DNA of 64,000 nt from Cenococcum geophilum 1.58 (Eukaryota > Ascomycota > Dothideomycetes > Gloniales > Gloniaceae), in contig KV748196.1 of NCBI GenBank assembly GCA_001692895.1, positions 1,984,001 to 2,048,000 of the forward strand. Direction: 5' to 3'. The position numbers and the translations under genes are program-made. The first letter of the stretch is position 1; each line of letters opens with the position of its first letter. This document shows positions 36,862 through 48,440 of this stretch, piece after piece. Below the pieces are notes generated by a model, which was given only the letters and a program-made list of their open reading frames with translations, did not search any database and was not told the origin of the DNA.

Positions 36862-39800
36862 CTGGCAACTCTTCTTTTTATAGTTGCTATATATATATAT
36901 ATAAATAGACAGTATATAACAATACTAGATAATATACAATAAAACCAGACAATATGCAATAAAACCAGACGATATACGATAATACGGCAGTTGGCAGAAT
37001 TTGGTAAATAACGTGAAGACGGGTGGGCCGCTAAGACGCTAGTAGTAAGCGAGCTAATGGCGATTTTCCATACCGGGCATAGAAAATCCTAATTAGTTGG
37101 CAGAAGTCCACACCGCCACCTAAATTAATTAGGCGTGGCGCTCTTAGCAAAAATCTAACTAATTAGATAACTTTAACCAGTGGTTGAAGTTCTATAAGAT
37201 TTTAACTTCTCTAAATTTCCCTCTTAACCTAACCTTTAACTCGTATATATAGAGTATTTATATTAACAAACGTCTCTAGTGCCTTATTTGGGTTTACCTT
37301 TGTTATTATATCTACTAGGTTATCTTGGCTATTAATTTATCGGATTTTAAAGAGTTCTTAACGCTTATAGGACTGCTGAAGTGCCATAATATTAATTATA
37401 AGACGCTTCTCCTTTATAGTACTAAGCTTAACTAAATACTTATAAAGGGAATATAAGTCGGTGTATACGATTATAGGGATAGTAGAAAGTTTAAGCCGGT
37501 TTATAATTATTTTAAGGGTAGTTCTAATTGCAATTGCTATATTAACTCTGCTAACCATTCTATATATCTCTAACGCTAAAACGCTTTAAGTGACGCGCTT
37601 GCTTTTAGTTAAGCTCTAATAGATAAAGTTGCCATAAATTATAAAGTTATTCTCTCCAGTAGATTCGTTCGCGATAATAATCTTATATCCTAGTTAGGAA
37701 CTAAAATCTTTATTATTTACAAACGATCTATTAATAAATATAAAGAGCTTAGCGGTAGGAAGGTTAATAGGTACGTAGAGTAGTCCCCTATTAAGATGGT
37801 TTATTTACTAGAAAAGACGCTTATTTAGGGCAAGAACGTTATCCTTAGTTAATTCCTGGTGTTAAGCGGCAATAGAGAGATTAAAGGAAGCCTCAGGTTA
37901 ATAAATAGAAGCTATATAAGCTCCATAAGCGCGTTACTCTATATATCCTTACTTTAGAGAATTAACGTTAATAATATTAATTTTCTTACCTTAACCCTTC
38001 TGGCGTAGAGTAATAGAGCCCTTATTTAGGGAGAGGATACATCTATTAAAGAGTAATAGTGTTACTAAGTTAAGTCTTTCCTTTAGCTTTGCTATAAGGT
38101 TTACCTTTACTAGCTTATCTTCTTTAAGAGCTAAGAATTAGTTATCTCCTAAGATGATTATATCGTCCGTTTATATGCCGATAATTCTAAATAGAGTTCC
38201 TATAGTTATAATAAGGAAGCAGGGATTAAATATGGAAGTAGTTATTAAAAGCTTCTCCTTATGGTGCTTGCTGTAGGTAGCCCACTAATAAGTTCCTGCC
38301 TCTACGATTCCATATAATGGCTTAAGTACGACCATAATCGTATCCTCGGGATATTAGTGGCGAATTTGCTTTAGAAGGTATGCTAGTATTAAGCGCTAAA
38401 GGCGCGTCTCTAATTAGGTATAGGCCTAAGTAATGTTTTATAGGTAAACCGCTATCCTATTCTTTATTAAGGAGGGAGCTAGCGTAATAATAACTTATTA
38501 ACTAGCTCGTTAAATTATAGGGGATTACGTAAGGATTACTTCCTTACCATTATCGTTATAACCTTAAATGACTAGCCTTAACTTCTTAAATGGGGTATTG
38601 GTAGCTTTACCTTTAATCTTATTAACTATTCTTAACTTAAATATACAGACTTTATCGAACTTAATAGGGTCGTATTTCTTAAATTTAAAGACTTCTCTTA
38701 TAATAAGACCATTAATCTCCTGCTTATTAGATACTTAAAAAGGAGCTCCTAAAGTTATAATACGGCCTTCCTTTTAGAGCTATTTTACAAGTTTAAAGTC
38801 AGCCTTCTCTTTAGCTGTTATAAAGGCCATTAATAGTTTATCTCTATTCTTAATAGCGGTAACAAATTACTCTTTAAAATTAATAAGATGTTAGCAATTT
38901 CGTGATCCCTTTAGGCAACCTCTACCGCGTCGTAGTTGCGGTACGTCTACTATAATTATATTAGAATCGCCTTCGCCTTCTAGAGCACATTAATCGTGGT
39001 TCTCCTCCGGGGTATCCTCTAGGGTATCCTATAAAGGCTTAGAGCTATTATCCCTATAGTAGGGCTTAATAACGGTTAAGTGGAATTAAGTAAGTCTATA
39101 GGGCATCTAAAGAGTGTAAGTTTAACTATTAATTATAATAAGTTTATATAGGCCTAACTATCCTCCCTTTTTACGCCATACGCGTACCTTTAATTAGAGT
39201 GGCAGATTAAGCGTAGTTAAGGTATTTAGGCCATTTCTTATTCCTAGTACATTATTAACCTGGCGCGTAGCGTAGAGATATCGTACCTCCTTTATTGCCT
39301 TGCGAATAGCCTTAGCTTATTACACAATAGAGGGAGATAGTAGAAAATCATTAGTTATTCGAGGGTAGGCGCTAAAGACTAGTAATGTAGGTACGAGCCT
39401 ATCTAGGCCAGCGGTATCGTTAACAGCCTTAACAGCTATCTGTAGGATAAGCTCTTCGCTAGCACCTTCTAGTTCCGAAGAAATAATCTTATATACGCGG
39501 CATAATAGCGTATAATATTATTCTACTTTTCTGATATTATTATATGCCTTAACGGGGACTTCCTTAACCTTAATTGTTATTGCCTTTACCTATTATTAAA
39601 ACTCCATAGATAAGAAGTTCTTTTCTGCATCGTGAACGATTTAATTAGGGGGTCCTAGGTAGACATTAATCTAGTATAATTAAAGAGTATCTTATACGTT
39701 CCTAGCTGATATATCTTTTAAAAAGCGTACGGCTTAGAAGGAGGTTAAGAAGTTAATAACTTAAAGTACTAGCTTGCCGCTAAGATATATAACATCTATA

Positions 39801-41000
39801 ATAATGCAGAAGTTAAAGTTGTAGTTATCTTTAAGAGTAAACTTAAATCGGCTAGGGGACTTCTAGTTTATTTAGTAGTGGTAGTAGTACTTTATAAGAT
39901 ATTTAATTACCTTAACCTTAACTTTATAACCTACTCGCTAAAGGACCCTAAGTAATTAGTAAACAGATAGGTGGCTAAAACGACGGTGTAGTTAACGTAA
40001 CTCTAACTTAGTTAGGTAGCTCTAAGCAATGCTCCTTTCTAGCTATTAAAGGAGCAACTAAGGGTAACCCCACTTGCGTATAACGGGCACCCAATTATCT
40101 CCCTGGATAAGTATATTCTTAAGGTTGTTAAGCTTAATACCTAATTTATTTATATCTTAGATATAGAATAGGAACAGGGTGTTCGCGGGGATAATATAGA
40201 AAGTAATATATCCTAACGGGGTTTGGACCTTAATTGTGCTAAGAGAGATTATAGTACCCTTGCTAAAGCGAATTATATATTAGCCTGCTATTAATTAGTT
40301 AATTTAAATAGAGCTATTAAGCTACTAAAGAGCTTAAACTTGAGGCTCTCCTGCTATAGATACTCCTGCGGCTCTAGTATCTGGCATAATGCTATAGAAG
40401 ACGTTCGCCGAGTATCTATTGTTAAAGGAGAACGCAGAACTTTCCTTTAGCTCGTTAAAGATATCTAACTTTGTGATAGAATAGAGCGTAGATTGGTTAT
40501 TAAGGATAGCAACAGTTTGTGTGCTATTTACCTTACCATACTTGGTGAAGTATTGGTTGGGAGAGTAGTCCTTAATTTCCATATCTATAAGGAGCTATTT
40601 GGCCTCGTTAACCTTACCCTTAAGATCTTCTTCGCCTTTATATTAAACTAGGAAGTTTTGGAAGTAGGCTATAGTAACCTCTTAGTTTCCGACGTTTCGT
40701 GCGCTCTAGCGAAACCTATTATATACCTCCTTTCGTCTATTAAGAGGGTGTCTAGTTAACTAGTAATTTGGCTTCTTATAAACGTAGCACTTCTTCTAAT
40801 AATTACTCCAAAGTGAACCTCTATAAGGACCTCCATAATTGCCTCATAGTTGACGTTAATTATACCCTTTACTATATCCCCTACTATGTCTACTATATAT
40901 TCAATCAGTCTAGTTATAATTATGTTAATTAGCTAGGTTAATTAAGGTAGGTTAGAGTTAGGCGTTAAATTGCTATACTTTTTAAAAGCGTAGAGCGGTG
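36862..41000 (-). pseudogene. Copia2 pol relic: protease, integrase, RT, RNase H
   Basis: Minus strand from the right: an uninterrupted 82-codon stretch at 40582-40334 containing the protease motif 'MPDTRAAGVSIAGEP'; pre-integrase 'RLHRRF'-type region near 39960-40020; integrase to about 39400; RT around 38500-38000; RNase H in an open 66-codon stretch at 37558-37358 with 'IVYTDLYSLYKYLVKL', which keeps the catalytic Asp (VYTD) lost in Copia1. RIP stops remain elsewhere, so it is inactive. The active form is inferred only from the pattern and is not reconstructed here. Confidence 0.83.
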
Positions 41001-42750
41001 CTAATAGAGGATCTTAATTAAGTATATACTCCTTCATAAGTACTTATAGGGCTAAAGAAAGTAAAATTATATTCTTTAATACCTCGGCATACGCTAATAA
41101 CTTAATTACGTAGGCTAAGGTCCTCTTAATATAATTTAGATAAACTATACTAAATTGTTTAAAGTTAATTAAAGAGCTTTTAAAGATAATTAAGCCAAGA
41201 GATACCTGGGTTCGTAGCAATGATTCTTAGAAAGGTAGTCTCTCTCTACTCCAATATATATTGCTGCTTATTCTCTTCTGTTTTAAAGTGGCATCTTATC
41301 TTATATATTATTCGGTTAAAATTATATCCTTTTCCTGCCAAATAATTATAATAGAAGGTACTAGCGCGGCCCTTAAGCATAACGGAATAGGCGTTGTGAT
41401 ATTAGTTAGGTTCTAGTTTAACCTTCTAGTAATAGTTATAGAAGATATATAGCTTCGAATTAAGGATATTATACAGTTCCCCGCTAAACTTCTTCTCCTA
41501 GTTCATATAGAGCTTTATAAGCTCTATAAGCATTTTTAAAGTACCTCTAAGTAGTATTAGACCACATTAAAATTACATTAAAGATTAAGGTAGGGATTGC
41601 TTTATAGGCTGTAGTAAAGATATAGGGCTTAGTAGAACACGGCGTGGTACCTAATCTTCCTATAATAGAGTTTAAAGGTTATTAAATCGCGAAGCAAGGG
41701 GATCTTACGCTTACTCTTAAGGGGTAGTAGTTAACATTACTAGTTAAATTAGTAGATCCTAGGAAGCTAGAGATAGAGGTAGAAGCAATAGATACGGAAC
41801 ATAAGAACTTATACCTAGAGTAATGGAATTAGAGCGCGTCTCTATTAGCGTATTATTTAGATTCTATCGTAAGTTAAGCTTCCTCTTAGTATATAGTTAG
41901 TGCTTAACCTCTTATAGAGTCCATTCGTGCTCTTCTTTTACGTTAATAACTTACTCCTAGATATTATCTTTAATAGCACCCCTATCCATAGGGATAAATA
42001 CTCTATTCTCCCAAAGGAAGTTATAGAAGTCTTATACAACGTCCTTCTTTATAAGAGCCTATATTTCCTTTATCTATCTAATAAAGTCCTCCTTTATACA
42101 ATACTATAGCTCGGTATCGTTGTATTCGCTATCTATATAGTATACTATATAGTATACTAAGAATCTGTTTAGGTCCTATTCCTTAGCGTTTATAGGGTCA
42201 ATATCTGTATCCTATATCTCCAGGTTAATGCTTTTCTCGTACTTCTTTAGGTAGGTTAACGCCATAGTAGGTATAAAATCGACGGGGTGTCGTACGTCGA
42301 AGGTAGGTAGGGTTTTTAGCTTTATAGAATCTCGTAGGTTTGCTATTAAAAGGTAGGCAATTAAGATGTTGTTGACGCGTTTCGGACATTAACTTTAGGA
42401 CCGTAGGTTTAGTGACACTTCTAACCTAAAGTACTTAACTAAATCTTTATATGCGTAGTTGTTTAACGCGTTTTAGACGTTAATTTTAGGACCATAGGTT
42501 TAGTAACACTTCTAACCTAAAGTACTTAACCAAATCTTCGTAAACGTGGTTGTTCTACATGATAGATATAACTTAGTATCTCCTAGTACTTAGTAACACT
42601 TCTATTACTAGTTTTCCGCAAGTCTAAGGTAGCATAGTATCGCCAGGATCTATTCCATATAAGCGTATATAGCACCCCTATACAAGACTATCTCTTCTAT
42701 TCAAAAACCTAGCTGCTCTATAGTTAACTATATATTTAACCACTAATTAG
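41000..42750 (-). pseudogene. Copia2 gag relic and leader
   Basis: Minus-strand sequence parallels the Copia1 and Copia3 gag regions (the helical block aligned with their 'YYDYI..KNYSF' segment near 41330-41420 and a variable N-terminal part near 42250). A ~119-bp direct duplication is visible at about 42374-42430 and 42466-42545 (units beginning gcgtttyggacrttaa). The leader next to the right LTR is short. No intact start was found. Confidence 0.62.
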
Positions 42751-42936
42751 TGTTGGAAACATAGGGTAACTCACTAATAACAACTACTTAAGTAGGGTTA
42801 TAGTAATATTAGTTAATTCTTATTAATAGGAATAAGGAAAGGGGTAAGGAACTTAAGGTTCCTTACCACGCTAGGGCTACGTCGACACGTGACGGCAATA
42901 TGCTTCATGCGACGGCAACTTACCTCATTCCCGACA
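42751..42936 (-). repeat. LTR of Copia2, right copy (5' in element orientation)
   Basis: 186 bp, tgttggaaac...cccgaca. Canonical TG...CA ends are intact here, while the left copy has TA at its first position. The hairpin is conserved. Confidence 0.93.
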
Positions 42937-42941
42937 ATAAC

Positions 42942-43180
42942 TATAAGGATAGGCTAATAGCCTTACTAATCATAAAGTATACGCGTATGGCTGCTTTTGG
43001 TTTATATAGGAGCTGGAATCCTTAGGGGCAGTATATTAATTATATATAGGTATTATAATACGGCTCTTATATAGCAAGGATATAGTATTTCTCTAGGTCT
43101 AAGCTATCTAGCAAGGGCCTTGTAAGACGGTGGTTTATATTACCGCAGTTATACTATATAATGGATAGGTGGCGGACCCC
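42942..43180 (-). pseudogene. LINE2 ORF2 relic, N-terminal endonuclease part
   Basis: Continues 36670 across Copia2. The minus-strand reading 'LLDSLDLEKYYILAI*EPYY' near 43130-43070 has the IQEP-type glutamate motif of LINE endonucleases, and 'YFMISKAISLSL' follows near 42960. ORF2 therefore starts near 43170, just downstream of ORF1. Confidence 0.8.
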
Positions 43181-44978
43181 CAGCGGGGGTCCTTCGCCTC
43201 TCCTTCGTTCCTTACTTCCTCTATTTCCACTTTCTCTAGAATATTTAGAGCTTCTATCTCTTATATCTGCATCCTAGTTACTACTTATTTTATATAGAGC
43301 TTTCTATTCCCGTGTCTTATATTCCTAGTAGCGCTTCTATATCTAAATCTATTATTATCTCCAGTTCCTCCCCTATTCTTACTAGTTAGCTATATACCCT
43401 TTAAGAGTTGGCTATAAATATTATATTTGCCGCGTTAAGTCTAATTCTTAATTATCCTGGTCTTAAGCTTACTATAGCTGTCCATAATAGTCTTCCTACA
43501 GGGCGTCCTCTCCCTTATGTCCCCTATGACCCTTATATCCCTATACGGTTTAGTAATATCGCGCGGCGACGCTTCTGGCCCGTTAAGGCTTGGGATAGCT
43601 AGCCTAGCCCCCTAGTATTAAAGGTAGGAAATGCTAAAAAGGCACCTGCGCCCCCTTAGCTTATCGCCTATTATTTCTATTCGTATAACCTAGCGTGCAG
43701 TTATTCCCGCAGCTATTAAGCCCTTACCTTCCGTCTCCTATATTTAATACAGTCTCCTTTCTCCCACGCCTTATGTATGCTTTAGTGGCAGTTTACGCAT
43801 TTTATTTAGTCTTAATTTAAGCAGTTTCTTATATTGTAGGGGCCTATATAGTAGCCGCAGCACACCTATACTGCGTATATAGATTAGGTATATCCCCATT
43901 ATACACAGCAGTAGCATTATTCTAGGCGGAGTTTATAGTTATAGAGCCTTGCGTTATATATAAGGCCATTTATAATAATACCTTTTTAGATAAGAAGTTT
44001 TTGCATTCCTAGTGTATATATACTAATAATAAGGGAGCTATACGTTTAACTAGTGTCTCCCTAGCGAGTCTCTAGCGACCCTTATATTCTTTTATTATTC
44101 TTATTATATGCTTAGTTTACATTTTCCTATTAAAGCTATTAGATTTAGGTAATCTTAAGTCCTAGTATAAGGCGTTCCATTTATTTTACTATCTTATATA
44201 TAGTTGCCGTATTATCCGCCTGGCGTCCCTTTTCTACCCTAAGGCTTAGGGAAACCGCTAGGACTTCAACTAGGTAATCTTTACGGAGCACTTTTATGCT
44301 AATACGTTCTCCTAGCCTATCCCCTACCCTTATAGCTCGTTCCTTTACCTATTAGTCCCTTAAGGTAACTCTAATATCTCTACTCCTAAGGTATTAGACT
44401 ATAACGGTATTGTAGACTTCTTTATAAATTTCTGTAAGGACTTCTATTTCTAATTATCCCCTAAGCCCCTTTACTTTCTCTATATTTAGTTATATTGTAA
44501 TTATATATCCGGATATTATCTTTAGGGGGATAGGCTCCCTATACTATAGAGGCGCAGCTACGGTAGCCTAGGTGCGGTTTGCCGGTAAAGAGGGGTTTTA
44601 TTTATTTTTAATTTTGCTTAGCTGTTAGAGGATTTAGTTAAGGGTTTGCTAGAGGGGCGCCTAAGGTACGCTAGATTAGCGGAGCCATTCTATTAGCTGT
44701 ATTAGTTCGTTATAGCTGACGGTCGCTCCCCTATAACTGCGGATACTAGACGCGTCTAATAGGCTTTGTATTTTGTCAGATGCCTTCTTAATAGAGGTCT
44801 TTCCGTTTTGTGGTGTGGTATTCGCCCGTTCTTGTTGTGGAGGGCCATTGCTGGGCGTGGTTCTGGTGGGCGCGCGCGAGTGCGAACCACCGTCGTTCGA
44901 CGTGTGTCTCCCCTGCGATGCATGCATCTCAGGGGGCAGGTAGTTATGTATTAGCTATAATACAGTAGAGTTCGACAT
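43181..44978 (-). pseudogene. LINE2 ORF1 (gag-like, zinc-knuckle) relic with intact N-terminus
   Basis: The start is an ATG at 44978 (minus), followed after one in-frame TAG by an uninterrupted 83-codon stretch, 44927-44676. That stretch is hydrophilic and Ser/Thr/Gln-rich, with normal codon use. Left of about 44650 the same ORF turns AT-rich and broken. Zinc-knuckle sequence lies near 43990-43710 ('IKCVNCH*SIHKAWEKGDC' with several Cys retained). The contrast between an almost undamaged N-terminus and a RIP-eroded remainder within one ORF is striking. Confidence 0.75.
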
Positions 44979-46423
44979 ACCTGCTTATCCAGGCCTCTAC
45001 CCCAGTTTTCCAGTGGCTTATTCCTACCCTTAGGCGTCACCACCTTCTACGGTCAAGGCTGGGCCAAAACCTCTCCCGCCTGAGTAACTCCTGTTTGCTC
45101 CTTAAGCATATCTCACCGGCGTACCGCCCTAGAGGCGAACGGTCCCGTCTGTTGATATACCGACACGCGTATCTATTCTCTCGAGCCACGTAGCAGTCTC
45201 TCCGGCCAGGACGTGATCCTGCCTGCCTACTAGGTGCACTAAGGGTCAGAGCCCAGCTAAGGGGTGAGGTCCTTGGAGCCAGCAGTGGCTGCTACGTACT
45301 ACGCCCCGTAGGAGACTAGTAGTAGTGTAGGGGCGCAACACCCTATACTACTGCTAGTTCCCGTTTCGCGTTGCCTGTAGGAGTCTCCTTATGACAGGCC
45401 GACCGTGTCTTGCAGGAGGGGGCCGTAGAGACGCCAGGTCCCGTGCCAGGCAACCTGCTCCCCCCTCTCCTACTAACTAAGCTTGTGTCCCCCCTTCCTA
45501 TAAGCTGGCCTGTGTCTCTAACTGTTGAGTCCTCGTCCGACTGGCCTGTGTTTCCCCTGCAGCCTCCCCCATATGTATGCATTAGGTTGCGTGCACCACG
45601 CCTATTGAGACCCTCCTGTGAGTCGCCTTATACATATGCATTAGGTTGCGTGCACCACGCCTATTAAGACCCTCCTATGAGTCACCTTTTGACGCCATGG
45701 GGCCGTCGAAGCTGGCCTGTGTTTCCGCTGCCTAGAGCTTTGCCCGTGTTTCCACCTCGTTNAGCCGTCTGGTCGCCGTCGCGTCGCCGTCGCGTCGCTG
45801 TCGACCAGGTCGCGCGCACCACGCCTATTAAGACCCTCTTCTGAGTTACCTGGGTGTACCGGATACCAGATAGGCCCTTGGAGGGGCCTTAACGAGTTCT
45901 CTAGGCAGGGCCTTAACAAGTTCTTCGCGGTGGCCTTGGGGCCTTAACAAGTTTCGTACGAAGTATCTGCGACGCGTTAACCTTAACAAGTTCTTATAAA
46001 AAGAGGTTCCCTACGCCCTCGCCGTATCCTCTCGGTCTCAGAGCTAGTGCAAGCCCAAGGGTGTCCTGTCGTACGCCTAGGACGCGTCCGCATCCGCTGG
46101 CTTGATAAGGCCAGTTTCGGCCCTAGCTACGAGCTAGGTAGTCGTACGTCGGGTGGTTTTCGTATCCCAGTTTCCCTTGATTGATTGCCCCCCTAGATGG
46201 TAGGACAGGAGCCTCAGCGGGGGCAGTAGGGCTCCTGGTGTTGTTGAGGGCGATGCATCGTACGCGTCGCGGGCTTAACACCACAGAGCCGCAACGACAG
46301 CGCGCTGCACGCGCTGCGACGGCTCCCTACCATCGCCTCTGCACTTGGCCATTATGAGGAACGATTTCCTGATGATGTTTCCACCCGCGGCGACGTGGAC
46401 GCGTGCAGTAGGGCTTCGCGGGC
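44979..46423 (-). promoter_or_regulatory. LINE2 5' leader: GC-rich, repeat-bearing, not RIP-mutated
   Basis: About 1.45 kb between ORF1 and the right TSD copy. It is visibly rich in G+C and CpG, unlike everything within tens of kilobases. It contains ~60-bp tandem units (45576-45695, with a third diverged part near 45808-45860), four spaced copies of ggccttaacaagttct (45885, 45909, 45940, 45979), three of ctggcctgtgtttcc and an imperfect hairpin at 45318-45352. Open frames on both strands here look fortuitous. LINE leaders commonly hold the internal promoter, so a promoter role is inferred, not shown. One N at 45762. Confidence 0.6.
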
Positions 46424-46437
46424 TATTAAGCTATATA
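46424..46437. repeat. Target-site duplication of LINE2, right copy
   Basis: tattaagctatata, identical to 33187-33200. It marks an abrupt switch from GC-rich leader to AT-rich host DNA. Confidence 0.88.
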
Positions 46438-46775
46438 CTAAATAGTTCTATAGAACTATATTAGGAACACTAAATTACCTATAATACTTATAATTAATTA
46501 TAGACTGGTATAAAGGCTTAAATATAAAGTTATATAAAAATCTATAGATTAGCCTAAGCGGTTACTAGTAGGCTTCTAGTAGGCTTTTAATAGGTTTCCT
46601 AGTAATCCTTATATCTTTTCTCCAGTTACGTTTTTTCCTTATTAAGGTTTTTTAGAAGTTTAAAGTAGGGGTTAGATAAATAATAATATATAGTAGTATA
46701 CTAATATCTCTCTAAACCCTTTTAGAACAAGCCCTTATAATCTCCCTCTACTATAAAATAATAGTAATTAGGGGC
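46438..46775 (-). pseudogene. Tc1/mariner-type transposase relic, C-terminal segment
   Basis: Minus-strand translation of this island between Copia3 and LINE2 includes 'VYN*L*VL*VI*CS*YSSIE', which parallels the WPGNSPDLNxIEP region of fungal Tc1-like transposases (last acidic catalytic region). It continues below 33186 after LINE2 and upstream at 52786 after Copia3. On its own it would be hard to recognise; the assignment depends on the N-terminal part at 52786-54015. Confidence 0.5.
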
Positions 46776-46972
46776 TGTTAGGAATAAAGGTAAATGGTCA
46801 CCATATAAGGCATATTGCCGTTACATATAGCAAGTTGCCATCACGTGCCGCCGCGGCACTAGCGTGGTGAGGAACCTTAAGTTCCTTACCCCTTTCTTTA
46901 AGAATAGAAAAATAATAATTATTATACTATCTACGAACCATAGCTACGTGATATCCCCTTATAAGTCCAACA
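46776..46972 (+). repeat. 5' LTR of Copia3
   Basis: 197 bp: 22 bp shorter than in Copia1 because it has one fewer caagttgccgt unit. Stem ggtgaggaac/gttccttacc (about 46864-46888) with one G-T pair. Confidence 0.93.
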
Positions 46973-47329
46973 CTGATTAGTGGTTAACTTTATAGTTATA
47001 CTATAGAACAGCTAGGTTTTCACTAAGAAAAGACGAGCCACTATACTAGTGCTACTCGTGCTAGAGGAAGCTATTTTTTAAGGTTAGAACTGGTCCTAAA
47101 CTTTAAATAGAACTCTTCCACAAATCTAAGAATCTAAAGGCCAGAACTAGTCCTAAGCCTTTCTAAGATTACGGATTCTTGCGTTTATTACGTAGAATAA
47201 CACGCTTTATAAGTCTTCGCGATTTAAGGCTAGAACTGGTCCTAAGCCCTATAATCGCAAATATATGTTATAAACGCGTACTAAACAACAATCCCTACAC
47301 TACTAATATTCCCTTCCTTTAAAGACATA

Positions 47330-48440
47330 ACTATAGCCACTTTAAACGACTAGAGAGACTCCTTACTACTAGGGGTAGCTATATACGCGAAACTCATCGA
47401 TAAAGATTAGGATGTATTTACCTTTAATATAATAACCTATACCACAAAACAAGTTAACGGCTTTCTCCTATACCATATTCTATTCTACTAAGATAGCTAC
47501 TACGCCGATTTATAGTTATGGGAATACTTTAGGGAGGATTTTATAGGATAGACCGCCGATACCTAGGCACTTAGTAATGTTAATATTATTTAGGATTTTT
47601 AAGACTCCCTTTAAAGGAATAGGGTATATATTGCTAAGGACGGTAACCTAATTACTAGTAATATTTACGCCGTTTTTACTAGTATAGAAGAACTAGTATA
47701 GACGGAAGCTAAGATTATATATTAACTACGGAAACCTAAAACCAACCTATATTCTTTAAAAGGCAACTTTAATTCGGAATAAAACCCCTAGAACGCTACT
47801 TTCCTACCTAGAGGTGCTCTACTACCTAGAGGTGCTTTTTCTTTACCTTTACTATTTCTAACTCCTCTATCCTAGCTAACCAATAAGCCTTTATTTTAAG
47901 AAGTTATAAATCTAATAAAGGTATATTTGGACGAAGAGAAGAAGTTTAGAGGAGAATTATACGATATGCTTAGAGTAAAACTATAGGTCTTTTATAACTA
48001 CTATAATAAGGTCGGAATTTAACGCCACTAGTTCTATTATGCTTTCTCTATTATATTAAAGGGACAGGCGGTAATGTTCTATTATGACTATATCGCAGGT
48101 AAAAACTATAGCTTTAATATAATGCTTTAGCTTACTAGAGCCTACTTTAAAACTAATAAGAATTGCTAACTCTATATATCTAAATAGCGGGAGACTATAT
48201 TCCAAAGAGTTATCACTTCTAACCTAATAACAACTTACCTAGAGTGTCTTTAACTACTCTTTAATAAACTCTAAAAAATCTAATATGGACTTATTAAAAC
48301 TTACCAAAACAAGAATAGCCTAAGGGACTAGGTTATTTTAGTATGCCATAGCGTTTCTAAGTGTAACTTAGCGCTATATAAACCTGTGGATATATTTAAA
48401 GGAGTATATGCCGAGCTACGCTCTGCTATAGGTACTATAA
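47330..48440 (+). pseudogene. Copia3 gag relic
   Basis: Colinear with Copia1 gag. The start codon has become ATA near 47328. The repeat segment at 47804-47838 has two LPRGA-type units. Downstream is 'FYYDYIAGKNYSFNIML', followed by the point equivalent to the solo LTR insertion in Copia1 (about 48440), where no insertion is present. Stops TAG/TAA are frequent. Confidence 0.75.

Larger units (their letters stand above)
36676..42936 (-). mobile_element. Ty1/copia retrotransposon Copia2, nested in LINE2
   Basis: 186-bp LTRs at 36676-36861 and 42751-42936 with TSD ataac at 36671-36675 and 42937-42941. Gag and pol run on the minus strand. It belongs to the same family as Copia1 and Copia3 (shared internal ends, protease and RNase H segments) but its LTR is a shorter variant. 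It has the longest intact reading frames of the three: 82 codons at 40334-40582 and 66 at 37358-37558. Confidence 0.94.
33201..46423 (-). mobile_element. LINE2: Tad1-like non-LTR retrotransposon, apparently full length
   Basis: Bounded by an exact 14-bp TSD. Minus-strand order from the right: a GC-rich 5' leader (46423-44979), ORF1 from 44978, ORF2 endonuclease (43170-42942 and 36670-36200), RT (about 35650-34800), C-terminus to about 33500, and a 3' end near 33201 with an (ATT)n-like tail. Copia2 splits the endonuclease. Net length without Copia2 and one TSD copy is about 6.96 kb. Body and leader differ sharply in RIP damage. It shares the clade, but not close sequence, with LINE1. Confidence 0.88.

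Noticed and set aside
45343-45919. Several overlapping 79-92-codon ORFs on both strands
   Set aside because: They overlap each other on opposite strands, run through the tandem repeats of the LINE2 leader and lack motifs; they are explained by low stop density in GC-rich DNA.
46200-46423. A protein-like plus-strand reading around 46250-46420 in GC-rich DNA
   Set aside because: The segment lies wholly inside the LINE2 leader bounded by the TSD at 46424. Both strands are open because the DNA is GC-rich, and the reading collapses at the TSD.
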